This document shows, in pieces, positions 1 through 8,247 of a stretch of 64,000 nt of DNA. The translations under genes and the position numbers were made by a program. Source of the DNA: CBFIDE01 sp965661265 (GTDB lineage: Bacteria > Bacteroidota > Bacteroidia > Flavobacteriales > Schleiferiaceae); contig CBFIDE010000009.1 of the NCBI GenBank assembly GCA_965661265.1, forward strand, positions 23,976 through 87,975, given 5' to 3'. The notes beneath the pieces were generated by a model. It was given only the letters and a program-made list of their open reading frames with translations. It was not told the DNA's origin and made no database searches. How positions within the stretch are numbered: the stretch's first letter is position 1; the number at the start of each line of letters is the position of its first letter.

Positions 1-1871
1 CTGATCGTCAACAAAAGCCAGTTCTTACAGGTGATGTTGTTACTGATGCTCGTCAAGACTTTGATCAAGGAAACCAGCCAGTTGTTAGTATGACCATGAA
101 TGCTCAGGGTGCTGCTAAATGGCAAAGAATTACTAGAGATGCTTCTAGTCAAGATCCAAAGAAAAGTGTTGCTGTAGTTTTAGATAATTATGTATATAGC
201 TATCCAGTTGTTAATGGTGAGATTCCAACAGGAAATACTCAAATTGCTGGAAGCTTTACAATTAACGAAGCGCAGGATTTAGCAAATATTTTAAAGGCCG
301 GAGCACTTCCAGCACCAGCTAAAATTATTCAAGCTGAGGTTGTAGGACCATCTCTTGGTAAAGAGGCTATTCAAGCTGGTCTATGGTCATTCGTAGTAGC
401 TCTTTTCTTAGTGATGTTATATATGATCTTCTATTATAGCGGAGCTGGTATTGCGTCTGATATTGCCCTTGTCGTGAATATGTTCTTCATTTTTGGAGTG
501 CTAGCTTCATTGGGAGCAGTTTTAACATTACCAGGAATAGCAGGTATCGTACTGACAATTGGTATGGCAGTAGATGCAAACGTTCTTATCTATGAAAGAA
601 TTAGAGAAGAGTTAGGGCATGGTAAAGGCCTGAGCCTAGCTATCAAGGATGGATATAGTAATGCTTACAGTTCTATTATTGATGCTAACGTAACTACATT
701 CTTAACCGGAGTTATTCTTTACTTATTCGGAACGGGTCCAATTAGAGGATTTGCGACTACTTTAATTATTGGTATTCTTACTTCTTTGTTCTGTGCAATC
801 TTTATTACGAGATTAATTTTTGAATCTCAGTTGACTAAGAAGAAAGTGGTTAAATTCTCAACTAATCTTACTAAGAATGCATTCCGTAATTTCAGTATTG
901 ACTTTTTAGGTAAGCGTAAGATTTCTTATGGTATCAGTACTTTAATCATTGTTCTTGGAATTGTTTCTCTTCTGACCAAAGGTTTGAACTATTCAGTTGA
1001 CTTTGTTGGAGGACGTTCTTACCAAGTTAGGTTTGATCAATCTGTAAGCAGCGCGGATATTCAATCTGCACTTGGAGATGTATTTATTGATGCCGACGGA
1101 AATAAGGTGTTCCCGGAAGTAAAAACTATAGGAAGCGATAATCAAGTAATCATTACTACCAAGTATAGAGTTTCAGAAACAGGAACAGAAGTAGAAGAAG
1201 ATATTAAAGCTAAGTTGTTTGAGGGAGTTCAAGCATTCTATGCGGAGGTTCCTACGTCAGAAGTATTCTTTACTGAAGCTTCAGAGACAGATGAGCTTGG
1301 AGTACTTGCAGAGAGACAAGTAGGTCCTACTATTGCTGATGATATTAAGAAATCAGCAGTTTGGGCAATTCTATTCTCATTAATTGTGATCTTCCTTTAT
1401 ATTCTTATCAGGTTTAGTCGCTGGCAGTTCTCACTGGGAGCTGTTGCTGCAGCGTTCCATGATGTAATGATTGTACTTAGTTTATTCTCGATTTTCTACG
1501 GAATACTTCCTTTCTCTTTAGAGATTGATCAAGCATTTATTGCTGCCATTCTTACAGTAATTGGTTATTCTTTAAATGATACGGTTGTTGTATTTGATAG
1601 AATTAGAGAATATGTGGCCACTCATGCTAAGAAGAAAGAAATGACAGTTGTAGTTAATGATGCATTGAATAGTACATTGAGTAGAACAGTAAATACCTCT
1701 TTAACCACATTCTTTGTATTACTTGTGATTTTCATTTTTGGTGGAGATTCAATTAGAGGCTTTATGTTTGCCTTACTTATTGGTGTAGTTGTAGGTACTT
1801 ATTCTTCATTATTCATTGCTACTCCTTTAATGTTAGACACATCTAAGAGAGAGTCAAAGAAGAAAGGCTAA
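1..1871 (+). CDS. secDF: Protein translocase subunit SecDF (fused), 5' end outside window
   Basis: This is the C-terminal 620 or so residues of a fused SecD-SecF protein, the proton-driven membrane factor that helps SecYEG complete export on the periplasmic side. The reading frame is open from base 3 with no start codon, so the gene begins upstream of the window. The first part carries the end of the SecD periplasmic domain and its membrane block, with the conserved stretch TIGMAVDANVLIYERIREE. From about residue 295 a SecF half follows, with YSVDFVGGRSYQVRF and a second membrane block containing VIGYSLNDTVVVFDRIRE. The one-chain arrangement is usual in Bacteroidota. The gene ends in an intrinsic terminator and tatA follows, so Sec and Tat components are adjacent. 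Identity is secure; only the N-terminus is missing. Confidence 0.97.
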   Translation, partial: DRQQKPVLTGDVVTDARQDFDQGNQPVVSMTMNAQGAAKWQRITRDASSQDPKKSVAVVLDNYVYSYPVVNGEIPTGNTQIAGSFTINEAQDLANILKAGALPAPAKIIQAEVVGPSLGKEAIQAGLWSFVVALFLVMLYMIFYYSGAGIASDIALVVNMFFIFGVLASLGAVLTLPGIAGIVLTIGMAVDANVLIYERIREELGHGKGLSLAIKDGYSNAYSSIIDANVTTFLTGVILYLFGTGPIRGFATTLIIGILTSLFCAIFITRLIFESQLTKKKVVKFSTNLTKNAFRNFSIDFLGKRKISYGISTLIIVLGIVSLLTKGLNYSVDFVGGRSYQVRFDQSVSSADIQSALGDVFIDADGNKVFPEVKTIGSDNQVIITTKYRVSETGTEVEEDIKAKLFEGVQAFYAEVPTSEVFFTEASETDELGVLAERQVGPTIADDIKKSAVWAILFSLIVIFLYILIRFSRWQFSLGAVAAAFHDVMIVLSLFSIFYGILPFSLEIDQAFIAAILTVIGYSLNDTVVVFDRIREYVATHAKKKEMTVVVNDALNSTLSRTVNTSLTTFFVLLVIFIFGGDSIRGFMFALLIGVVVGTYSSLFIATPLMLDTSKRESKKKG

Positions 1872-1895
1872 GAATTATTTTATGAGCTATATTTG

Positions 1896-1925
1896 AAACC
1901 CTGCCAAGTGCAGGGTTTTTCTTTT
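1896..1925 (+). terminator. Intrinsic terminator of secDF
   Basis: A perfect 9-bp stem, AAACCCTGC with GCAGGGTTT, closes a 5-base loop and is followed by a T-rich tract (TTTTTCTTTT). It starts 25 bases after the secDF stop codon. The T-tract runs directly into the tatA promoter box. Confidence 0.85.
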
Positions 1926-1933
1926 ACTTTTGT
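1925..1933 (+). promoter_or_regulatory. Promoter -7 box of tatA (TACTTTTGT)
   Basis: A perfect match to the Bacteroidota primary sigma-factor box TAnnTTTG, 17 bases before the tatA start codon. Its first bases are also the last T's of the secDF terminator. I see no clear -33 TTG upstream, because that space is the terminator hairpin. Confidence 0.6.
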
Positions 1934-1950
1934 GTCCTAAATAAATCTAA

Positions 1951-2235
1951 ATGTATCCAGTTTTTTTAATGTTCAACATAGGTGGTGGAGAGATATTCTT
2001 TATTCTCTTATTGGTTGTAATGTTATTCGGTGCTGACAAAATTCCTGAGATAGCCAGAGGTTTAGGTAAGGGAATTAAGGATGTAAAGAATGCAGCTAAT
2101 GATATTAAAGATGAGATTAGCAGATCAGGAGATAATGCAGATAAGGATCTTAAAAAATTTAGCAAGAAAATAGAAGAAGAGAAAAAGAACCTTGATGATA
2201 TTACTGGTTCAATAAAAAGAAAGCTAGATAGTTAA
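1951..2235 (+). CDS. tatA: Sec-independent protein translocase subunit TatA/TatE
   Basis: A 94-residue TatA-type protein, the pore-forming partner of TatC for export of folded twin-arginine substrates. It has one N-terminal membrane helix (about residues 9-25) with GGGEIFFILLLVVMLFG, followed by the amphipathic helix KIPEIARGLGKGIKDVKNA and a charged Lys/Glu/Asp-rich tail. The FG hinge and the polar residue at the head of the helix fit TatA rather than TatB. Bacteroidota usually lack a separate TatB. The start at 1951 matches relatives with a few residues ahead of the IG motif; an alternative ATG is at 1969. Its partner tatC is about 51 kb away at 52912. The next gene begins immediately after the stop codon, so the two are probably cotranscribed. 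Confidence 0.93.
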   Translation: MYPVFLMFNIGGGEIFFILLLVVMLFGADKIPEIARGLGKGIKDVKNAANDIKDEISRSGDNADKDLKKFSKKIEEEKKNLDDITGSIKRKLDS

Positions 2236-3177
2236 ATGGCCTATTTTGATATAATTGTCGGAACAGTACTTTTACTTGCCGGCGGAGACTTTTTGGTTAG
2301 AGGTGCTGTAGATTTAGCTTTAAGGCTTAAAGTTTCACTATTGGTAATAGGAATGACGGTAGTTTCTTTTGCTACTTCTGCTCCAGAATTAATAGTTAGT
2401 TTAAATGCGGCTTTTAAGGGTTTCCCCGATGTGGCCTTTGGCAATGTTATAGGATCAAATATCGCCAATATAGCGCTGATCCTAGGCTTAACTGCTATGA
2501 TCTTTCCGATGGCTGTAAGGGAGAAAACTTATAAATCGGATATCTGGGTCATGATTGGCTCTTTTATTCTTCTCTTTCTTTTTGTTTTCAGAGATTCAAA
2601 ATTAGAATTCTATGAGTCTTGTATTTTGGTCCTTCTCCTAATTGCCTATAACGTATTTCAAATTAGATCGTCAAGAAGAGTATCTAAGGATATTATAGTT
2701 GAGGAAGAAGCTAAACTCCTAAAGAAAATTTGGTTGATGCCTTTATTTCTCATTCTTGGTGTGGTGGGTTTGAAATATGGATCTCAGTATTTAATATTAG
2801 GAGCAGTATCAGTAGCAAAGGAATGGAATGTGAGCGATAGAATAATAGGTTTAACAATAGTTTCTGTTGGTACTTCCTTGCCTGAATTAGCTGCTTCTTT
2901 GATTGCTTCTTTTAAGGGCCAGCAAGAATTGTCTTTGGGTAGCTTGATTGGCTCCAATATATTTAATGTTTTGGCTGTACTTGGTCTTACGGGCCTAGTA
3001 ATTGATTTGCCAATACAAAGTGAAGCTCTATTAAGTTTTGATTTTCCATGGCTAATAGGAATAAGCATCTTTCTATATCTTATTGTTCGCTTTATAACTA
3101 AAGGCCAAGTAAAACGTTGGGCTGGACTAATTATGTTTTTAGGCTATATCGTCTATATTTACAGTGTTTTTCAATAA
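2236..3177 (+). CDS. Calcium/sodium antiporter, CaCA family (YrbG-like)
   Basis: A 313-residue inner-membrane exchanger of the Ca2+:cation antiporter superfamily, expected to swap Na+ or H+ for Ca2+. It has about ten membrane helices and the two inverted alpha repeats of the family. Repeat 1 is seen in SFATSAPELIVSL and GNVIGSNIANIALILG, and repeat 2 in SVGTSLPELAASLIASF and GSLIGSNIFNVLAVLG. The acidic Glu of each PEL motif is the ion-coordinating residue known from the family. The ATG directly abuts the tatA stop codon, with no intergenic base, so expression is probably coupled to tatA. The ion specificity cannot be read from sequence. An AT-rich gap with the glnN promoter follows. Confidence 0.9.
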   Translation: MAYFDIIVGTVLLLAGGDFLVRGAVDLALRLKVSLLVIGMTVVSFATSAPELIVSLNAAFKGFPDVAFGNVIGSNIANIALILGLTAMIFPMAVREKTYKSDIWVMIGSFILLFLFVFRDSKLEFYESCILVLLLIAYNVFQIRSSRRVSKDIIVEEEAKLLKKIWLMPLFLILGVVGLKYGSQYLILGAVSVAKEWNVSDRIIGLTIVSVGTSLPELAASLIASFKGQQELSLGSLIGSNIFNVLAVLGLTGLVIDLPIQSEALLSFDFPWLIGISIFLYLIVRFITKGQVKRWAGLIMFLGYIVYIYSVFQ

Positions 3178-3248
3178 GACCCCCTATTTTTTACATATTG
3201 TTCATAATATTTTATCAAAAAATAGGAACTAACCCCCCTATAAAATCA

Positions 3249-3257
3249 TAAGTTTGC
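3249..3257 (+). promoter_or_regulatory. Promoter -7 box of glnN (TAAGTTTGC)
   Basis: A perfect TAnnTTTG box lies 33 bases upstream of the glnN ATG in a 113-base AT-rich gap. I see no TTG at the expected -33 spacing, which may mean an activator is needed. The predicted leader is roughly 25-30 bases. Confidence 0.55.
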
Positions 3258-3290
3258 ATAAAATTTTAGTATTATTTAAAACTATCATCT

Positions 3291-5477
3291 ATGCCAACAA
3301 TTCGTTTTACGGCTTTATCAAAGGCTGAGAGTAGAAAAGCTATTGAATTTAACAGAAAGTATAATAAGATATCTGATATCTATGGTACTTCAGTTTTTAA
3401 TGATAAGGCGATGTCTGAATATATGACTGCAGAGGCTTATAAGAGTGTGTCTGCAGCTATTCAAAAAGGAAGTAAAATTGATAGAGAAGTAGCTGATCAG
3501 GTTGCTTCGGCTATGAAAGGTTGGGCCATGAATAAAGGTGCAACTCATTATACTCACTGGTTTCAACCATTAACAGGATCAACAGCTGAAAAGCATGATT
3601 CTTTTTTTGAAACTACACCAGAAGGTACGGCAATAGAAAAGTTTACTGGGAGTTTGTTAGTTCAGCAAGAGCCTGATGCTTCTAGTTTTCCAAATGGAGG
3701 AATTAGAAATACATTTGAGGCAAGAGGATATACCGCTTGGGATCCAACAAGTCCAGCTTTTATCATTGGTGATGCTTTATGTATTCCTACTGTTTTTGTA
3801 AGTTATACTGGAGAAGCATTAGATAATAAGGTGCCATTATTAAGAGCACTTCAAAGTGTAGATCAGGCCGCAACAGAAGTTTGTCAGATGTTTGATAAGA
3901 ATGTCAAGAAGGTAACCTCTACATTAGGTTGGGAGCAAGAATACTTCTTGGTTGATGCAGCCCTATATAATGCACGTCCAGATTTAAAAATGACTGGTAG
4001 AACTTTACTAGGTCACTCACCTGCTAAAGGACAACAGTTAGATGATCATTACTTTGGATCTATTCCTGAAAGAGTAACTACTTTCATGAAAGAATTAGAG
4101 TATGAGTGTTACAAATTAGGCATTCCAGTTAAGACTAGACATAATGAAGTAGCTCCAAGTCAATATGAATTGGCTCCAATTTTTGAGGAAGCTAATATTT
4201 CTGTTGACCATAATTCTTTAATTATGGATGTAATGGAAAAAGTGGCAAGAAGACATGATATGCGTGTTTTAACGCATGAAAAACCATACGCTGGTGTCAA
4301 TGGAAGTGGAAAACACAACAACTGGTCTTTAGCAACTGATACGGGTGTTAATTTATTAAGCCCAGGTAAGACGCCAAAGAGCAATTTACAATTCTTAACT
4401 TTCTTTGTAAATACAATTAAGGCGGTTCATGATCATGATGATTTATTGAGAGCAGCAATTGGTTCTGCTGGAAATGACCACAGATTAGGAGCAAATGAAG
4501 CACCTCCTGCTATTATATCTGCATTTATTGGCTCGCATTTGAGTCAAGCATTAGATGCTCTTGAAAAGTTAGATACTGGTGCATTAACCCCAGAAAAGAA
4601 GTCAGATCTTAAGTTGAATATCGTCGGTAAGATTCCTGAAATCTTATTAGATAATACGGATAGAAACAGAACTTCACCTTTTGCTTTTACAGGTAATAAG
4701 TTTGAATTCAGAGCTGTTGGATCTGCTGCAAATTGTGCTCAGCCAATGTTGATATTAAACTCAATAATGGCTAGTCAATTACGTCAATTTAAGAAAGATG
4801 TAGATGGACATATCTCCAAAGGTTTAAAGAAGGATGATGCAATATTCAATGTATTGAAAGATTACATCATCGCTAGCAAAAGAATTCGCTTTGAAGGTGA
4901 CGGATATAGCGAAGATTGGGAGAAAGAAGCAGAAAAGAGAGGCTTAAATAATGTTAAGAATACTCCAGAAGCTTTGGATTTCTACGTTACGGATAAGGCG
5001 ATTCAGCTTTTTGAAGAAAACGCAGTGATGAATAAAACAGAAATCCATGCTCGTCATGAGATTATGTTAGAAGAATATCAGCTTAAAATTCAGATTGAAT
5101 CTAGAGTTTTAGGAGATATTGCAGGAAACCATATAGTTCCAACTGCTATTGCCTACCAAAACAGACTTATAGAAAACGTAAAAGGTCTAAAAAAAGTCCT
5201 AGACGAGAAGAGCTATTTAAAAGTTGCTAAGGAACAATTGGAAATGATTAAAGATATCAGCAATAGAATATCTGAAATCATTTCAAATAAGGAGGCAATG
5301 ATAGAGTGTCGTAAGAAATGTAATATTTTGGATGATGCTAGAGATAGAGCTATCGCCTATCGAAAAGAAGTATATCCATTTATGGAGAAGATTAGAGTTC
5401 ATTGTGATAAATTAGAACTAATGATAGACGATGAATTATGGCCTTTGCCAAAGTATAGAGAGCTGCTATTTCATTAA
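3291..5477 (+). CDS. glnN: Glutamine synthetase type III
   Basis: A 728-residue type III glutamine synthetase, which makes glutamine from glutamate, ammonia and ATP in the cytoplasm. The length (about 700-730 residues against 450-470 for type I) and the signature around NEVAPSQYELAPIFEEAN identify the type III family common in Bacteroidota. The catalytic region includes GVNGSGKHNNWSL for ATP and metal binding and RNRTSPFAFTGNKFEFR near the active site. The long C-terminal helical extension typical of the type is present (about residues 540-728). The gene stands alone between its own promoter and a strong terminator. No PII gene or other nitrogen regulator is adjacent, so control must come from elsewhere. 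Confidence 0.97.
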   Translation: MPTIRFTALSKAESRKAIEFNRKYNKISDIYGTSVFNDKAMSEYMTAEAYKSVSAAIQKGSKIDREVADQVASAMKGWAMNKGATHYTHWFQPLTGSTAEKHDSFFETTPEGTAIEKFTGSLLVQQEPDASSFPNGGIRNTFEARGYTAWDPTSPAFIIGDALCIPTVFVSYTGEALDNKVPLLRALQSVDQAATEVCQMFDKNVKKVTSTLGWEQEYFLVDAALYNARPDLKMTGRTLLGHSPAKGQQLDDHYFGSIPERVTTFMKELEYECYKLGIPVKTRHNEVAPSQYELAPIFEEANISVDHNSLIMDVMEKVARRHDMRVLTHEKPYAGVNGSGKHNNWSLATDTGVNLLSPGKTPKSNLQFLTFFVNTIKAVHDHDDLLRAAIGSAGNDHRLGANEAPPAIISAFIGSHLSQALDALEKLDTGALTPEKKSDLKLNIVGKIPEILLDNTDRNRTSPFAFTGNKFEFRAVGSAANCAQPMLILNSIMASQLRQFKKDVDGHISKGLKKDDAIFNVLKDYIIASKRIRFEGDGYSEDWEKEAEKRGLNNVKNTPEALDFYVTDKAIQLFEENAVMNKTEIHARHEIMLEEYQLKIQIESRVLGDIAGNHIVPTAIAYQNRLIENVKGLKKVLDEKSYLKVAKEQLEMIKDISNRISEIISNKEAMIECRKKCNILDDARDRAIAYRKEVYPFMEKIRVHCDKLELMIDDELWPLPKYRELLFH

Positions 5478-5497
5478 TTAAGTAGTGTGATTCTTAC

Positions 5498-5533
5498 AAA
5501 AAAAGCCGCCTAAGAAGTTAGACGGCTTTTTTT
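5498..5533 (+). terminator. Intrinsic terminator of glnN
   Basis: A-tract, then GCCG and CTAA pairing with TTAG and CGGC around a short loop, then seven T's. One C/A mismatch interrupts the stem. The flanking A and T tracts would let it act on both strands. Confidence 0.88.
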
Positions 5534-5640
5534 GTTCACAATATTTGAATATTCTTAATTCTATTAGCATCTTTACTTATGTCGCAATTGAAATATTTGG
5601 TTATTTTAGCAAATTACAGGAAAAAATAGAATCTACGATT

Positions 5641-8181
5641 ATGAGGTTACCTTCTTGGGGATTATTACTACTAAGCTTATTTTTTATAGGAAATAGCTCT
5701 TTATATGCGCAGTCTAATGCAACTCCAAATTCTGCTCCAACAGGAGATAAAGTGAATAAGAAAGTGCAAAAGGCTTATGAAGCATATGATGCTGAGGAGT
5801 ACTTTGTTGCTATTGAACTTTTAAAGAAAGCCTTTACAGAAGTAAAGGGTCGTAAGGATAAATCTACGGTCTTATTTAAAATAGCGGAGTCTTATAAATA
5901 CACTCTAGATTATAAAAATGCTGAAAGTTATTACAAAAAGGCAGCTAAATTAGGTTACGAAGATCCTGTTGCTCTATTATACCAAGGCGATATGCTAAGA
6001 GCTTTAGGAGAGTATGAAGAAGCGATTGTTGTTTATAAGGAGTTTAAGGAAATCGCTCCAAGCGATGTTAGAGGTGATGTGGGTATTGAAAGCGCTAAGT
6101 TGGGTGCTGATATGGAGAAGAAGCCTACAAGGTATCAGGTTTTTGAAATGGAAGGAATTAACTCTAGAGAGATGGATTTTTCTCCGTTTTTTGGCGGGAA
6201 AGCTAGAGAGAACAACGTTTTAATTTTTACGAGTAATAGAGATGAATCTCTTGGTAGAGATGAAGATGGTTGGACGGGTCAATCATTCATGGATTTATAC
6301 ATCACATCTTCAGAAAGAAAGAAGAAAAAAAGAGGTATTAAATCTAACGACGAAAAAGTTGAGAACCCAGCAGAATTTAAGTGGAGTACTCCGGTATTAC
6401 TAGATGAGGAGATGGTAAATACTAAAATGCACGAAGGTGCAGGTACTTTCAACTCTAGAAAGAAAGACATGTATTTTACAAGATGTATGGCTGAGGAGAA
6501 TGAAAAGCTCGGTTGTGGGATCTATATGACTGAAATGCAAGGTCAAAATTGGAAAGAACCTAAAAGAATTTATATCGATAATGACACCAACGCAAATGTT
6601 GGCCATCCATCATTATCAGCTGATGATCAATATTTATATTTTGTTTCCACCGATTTCAATCCAAAAGGAGATAGAGACATCTTTGTTGCTACTTATAGCA
6701 AAAGGGAAAAGGGATGGGGCAATGTAAGAAACTTAGGCCCAGAAGTGAATACTGCAGCAGGTGAGTATTTCCCTTTCTCTCATGATGATGGATATCTATA
6801 CTTTGCCTCCAATGGTCTGCCTGGAATGGGTGGATTAGATGTCTTCAGGATTAAGATGGGTGATGATGGTCTTCCTGAAAAAGGCGCGAAGGCAGAGAAT
6901 ATGGGAGCTCCTATAAATTCGAGATTTGAAGACTTTGGTTTGATTTTTCAGCCAGGTAATGATGAAGTTGGATTCGTGACTTCAAATAGAAATGAGAAAA
7001 GTGGAGATGATATTTATGCCGTTGTAAAAGCTCCTTTAGTATTTGTTTTAGAAGGTGTATTAACTTCATCTAAAGATGCAACTCCTGTTGGAGAAGCAAC
7101 TGTTAAGTTAGAAGGTAGTGATGGAACATCACTTCAAGTTACAACTGATAAAGATGGTTACTACGTATTTGAAGAGGGTGTTCTTAAAGAAGACTTAAAT
7201 TATAAGCTATTCTTTGAAAGAAAGAAATTCTTAAATAATCAAGGTGATGCTACAACAGTAGGAGTAGATATTACTTCATTTGAATATATTCCATTAGACA
7301 ATCACTTTATCCATAGAGTGATATTAAACAAAACATTAGATCCAATTGACGTTCCAATTGTTCTACCTAATGTATTCTTTGATTTGGCTAAATGGGACTT
7401 ACGTCCAGAATCTAAGGTAGCATTAGATAGTGTTGTGAGTATTTTGAATAATAATCCAACGATTGTTATTGAAATGCGCTCCCATACGGATTATAGAGAT
7501 TCAGATGAAAAGAACAAAGCTCTGTCTCAGAAAAGAGCGGCTTCTACGGTAGATTACCTAATTGAAAAAGGAATTGATAAGGAGAGGTTAGAAGCTAGAG
7601 GAATGGGTGAGAGTGAGCCATTTGTAATTCCAGAGGGCTATACTGGATACGGAAAAGAGGTCTTAAAGCCTGGTGCTATATTAACAGAAAGCTATATTAA
7701 AGCAATGAGAAAGCCTGAGGATCAGGAAGTTGCTAATCAGGTAAATAGACGTACTGACTTTAAAGTATTAAGAGACGATTATGTGCCGTCAAGCGGACTT
7801 GTAGTTCCGGAAGGAGTTGATCCAAAGGACATTATTAATAAGAAGGCAACAGAAGAAAAGCCTGCAGGTGAAATTTACGTGATTCAAAATAGAGAAAGTC
7901 TTGGTGTAATTGCGAAGAAGTTTGATATATCAATAGTTGATCTCAAAAGAATCAATGGTGGGTTAAGAGGAGTTAGACCTTTTGAGGGAATGGAAATCAA
8001 GGTTGATAAGGATGGTGACTACTCTAAATGGGATGAGGAACACTATTTGGTGAAAAGAAGGGGTGAGAAGATGAAAGACATTGCTAAGCAGAATGGAATG
8101 AAAACTAAGGAATTAGAAGCTCTCAATCCTGATATAAAAGATGCTGATTTATTACCGGGTAGGTATATTAAAATAAAGTAG
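5641..8181 (+). CDS. OmpA-family envelope protein with TPR, beta-propeller, regulatory-like domain and two LysM domains
   Basis: An 846-residue exported peptidoglycan-binding protein. A signal peptide runs from MRLPSW to about LYAQ. TPR-like helices follow (about 38-140), then a PD40/WD40-like beta-propeller (about 183-490, with repeats such as LIFTSNRDES and YLYFVSTDFN). Next come a carboxypeptidase-regulatory-like domain (about 496-580), an OmpA C-terminal domain (about 613-743, ending in NRRTDFKVL) and two LysM modules in the last 100 residues. The order TPR-propeller-regulatory-OmpA is that of PorE, a type IX secretion-associated protein; the LysM pair is an addition, so I do not assign porE. 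The frame is open from a TTG at 5545, but ATG 5641 gives a proper signal peptide. A role in linking an outer-membrane complex to the cell wall is inferred. Confidence 0.88.
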   Translation: MRLPSWGLLLLSLFFIGNSSLYAQSNATPNSAPTGDKVNKKVQKAYEAYDAEEYFVAIELLKKAFTEVKGRKDKSTVLFKIAESYKYTLDYKNAESYYKKAAKLGYEDPVALLYQGDMLRALGEYEEAIVVYKEFKEIAPSDVRGDVGIESAKLGADMEKKPTRYQVFEMEGINSREMDFSPFFGGKARENNVLIFTSNRDESLGRDEDGWTGQSFMDLYITSSERKKKKRGIKSNDEKVENPAEFKWSTPVLLDEEMVNTKMHEGAGTFNSRKKDMYFTRCMAEENEKLGCGIYMTEMQGQNWKEPKRIYIDNDTNANVGHPSLSADDQYLYFVSTDFNPKGDRDIFVATYSKREKGWGNVRNLGPEVNTAAGEYFPFSHDDGYLYFASNGLPGMGGLDVFRIKMGDDGLPEKGAKAENMGAPINSRFEDFGLIFQPGNDEVGFVTSNRNEKSGDDIYAVVKAPLVFVLEGVLTSSKDATPVGEATVKLEGSDGTSLQVTTDKDGYYVFEEGVLKEDLNYKLFFERKKFLNNQGDATTVGVDITSFEYIPLDNHFIHRVILNKTLDPIDVPIVLPNVFFDLAKWDLRPESKVALDSVVSILNNNPTIVIEMRSHTDYRDSDEKNKALSQKRAASTVDYLIEKGIDKERLEARGMGESEPFVIPEGYTGYGKEVLKPGAILTESYIKAMRKPEDQEVANQVNRRTDFKVLRDDYVPSSGLVVPEGVDPKDIINKKATEEKPAGEIYVIQNRESLGVIAKKFDISIVDLKRINGGLRGVRPFEGMEIKVDKDGDYSKWDEEHYLVKRRGEKMKDIAKQNGMKTKELEALNPDIKDADLLPGRYIKIK

Positions 8182-8194
8182 CTCATTAACTAAT

Positions 8195-8240
8195 AAAAAA
8201 AGCGCTCCTTTCATCAATGATGTTAGGGCGCTTTTTATTT
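8195..8240 (+). terminator. Terminator of the OmpA/LysM gene
   Basis: AAAAAAGCGC pairs with GCGCTTTTT, with an inner CCT/AGG extension across a one-base bulge. The loop contains a small TCAT/ATGA hairpin. The T-tract merges with the purM promoter box. Confidence 0.8.
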
Positions 8241-8244
8241 TTGC
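8236..8244 (+). promoter_or_regulatory. Promoter -7 box of purM-prfA-pyrF (TATTTTTGC), predicted leaderless
   Basis: A perfect TAnnTTTG box ends only 3 bases before the purM ATG. With transcription normally starting about 4-6 bases after the box, the mRNA would begin at or next to the start codon. No -33 TTG is visible; that region is the preceding terminator. Confidence 0.6.
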
Positions 8245-8247
8245 ACT

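Noticed and set aside
5545..5640. TTG-initiated longer start for the OmpA/LysM gene
   Set aside because: It would put 32 residues before an excellent signal peptide; ATG 5641 fits export.
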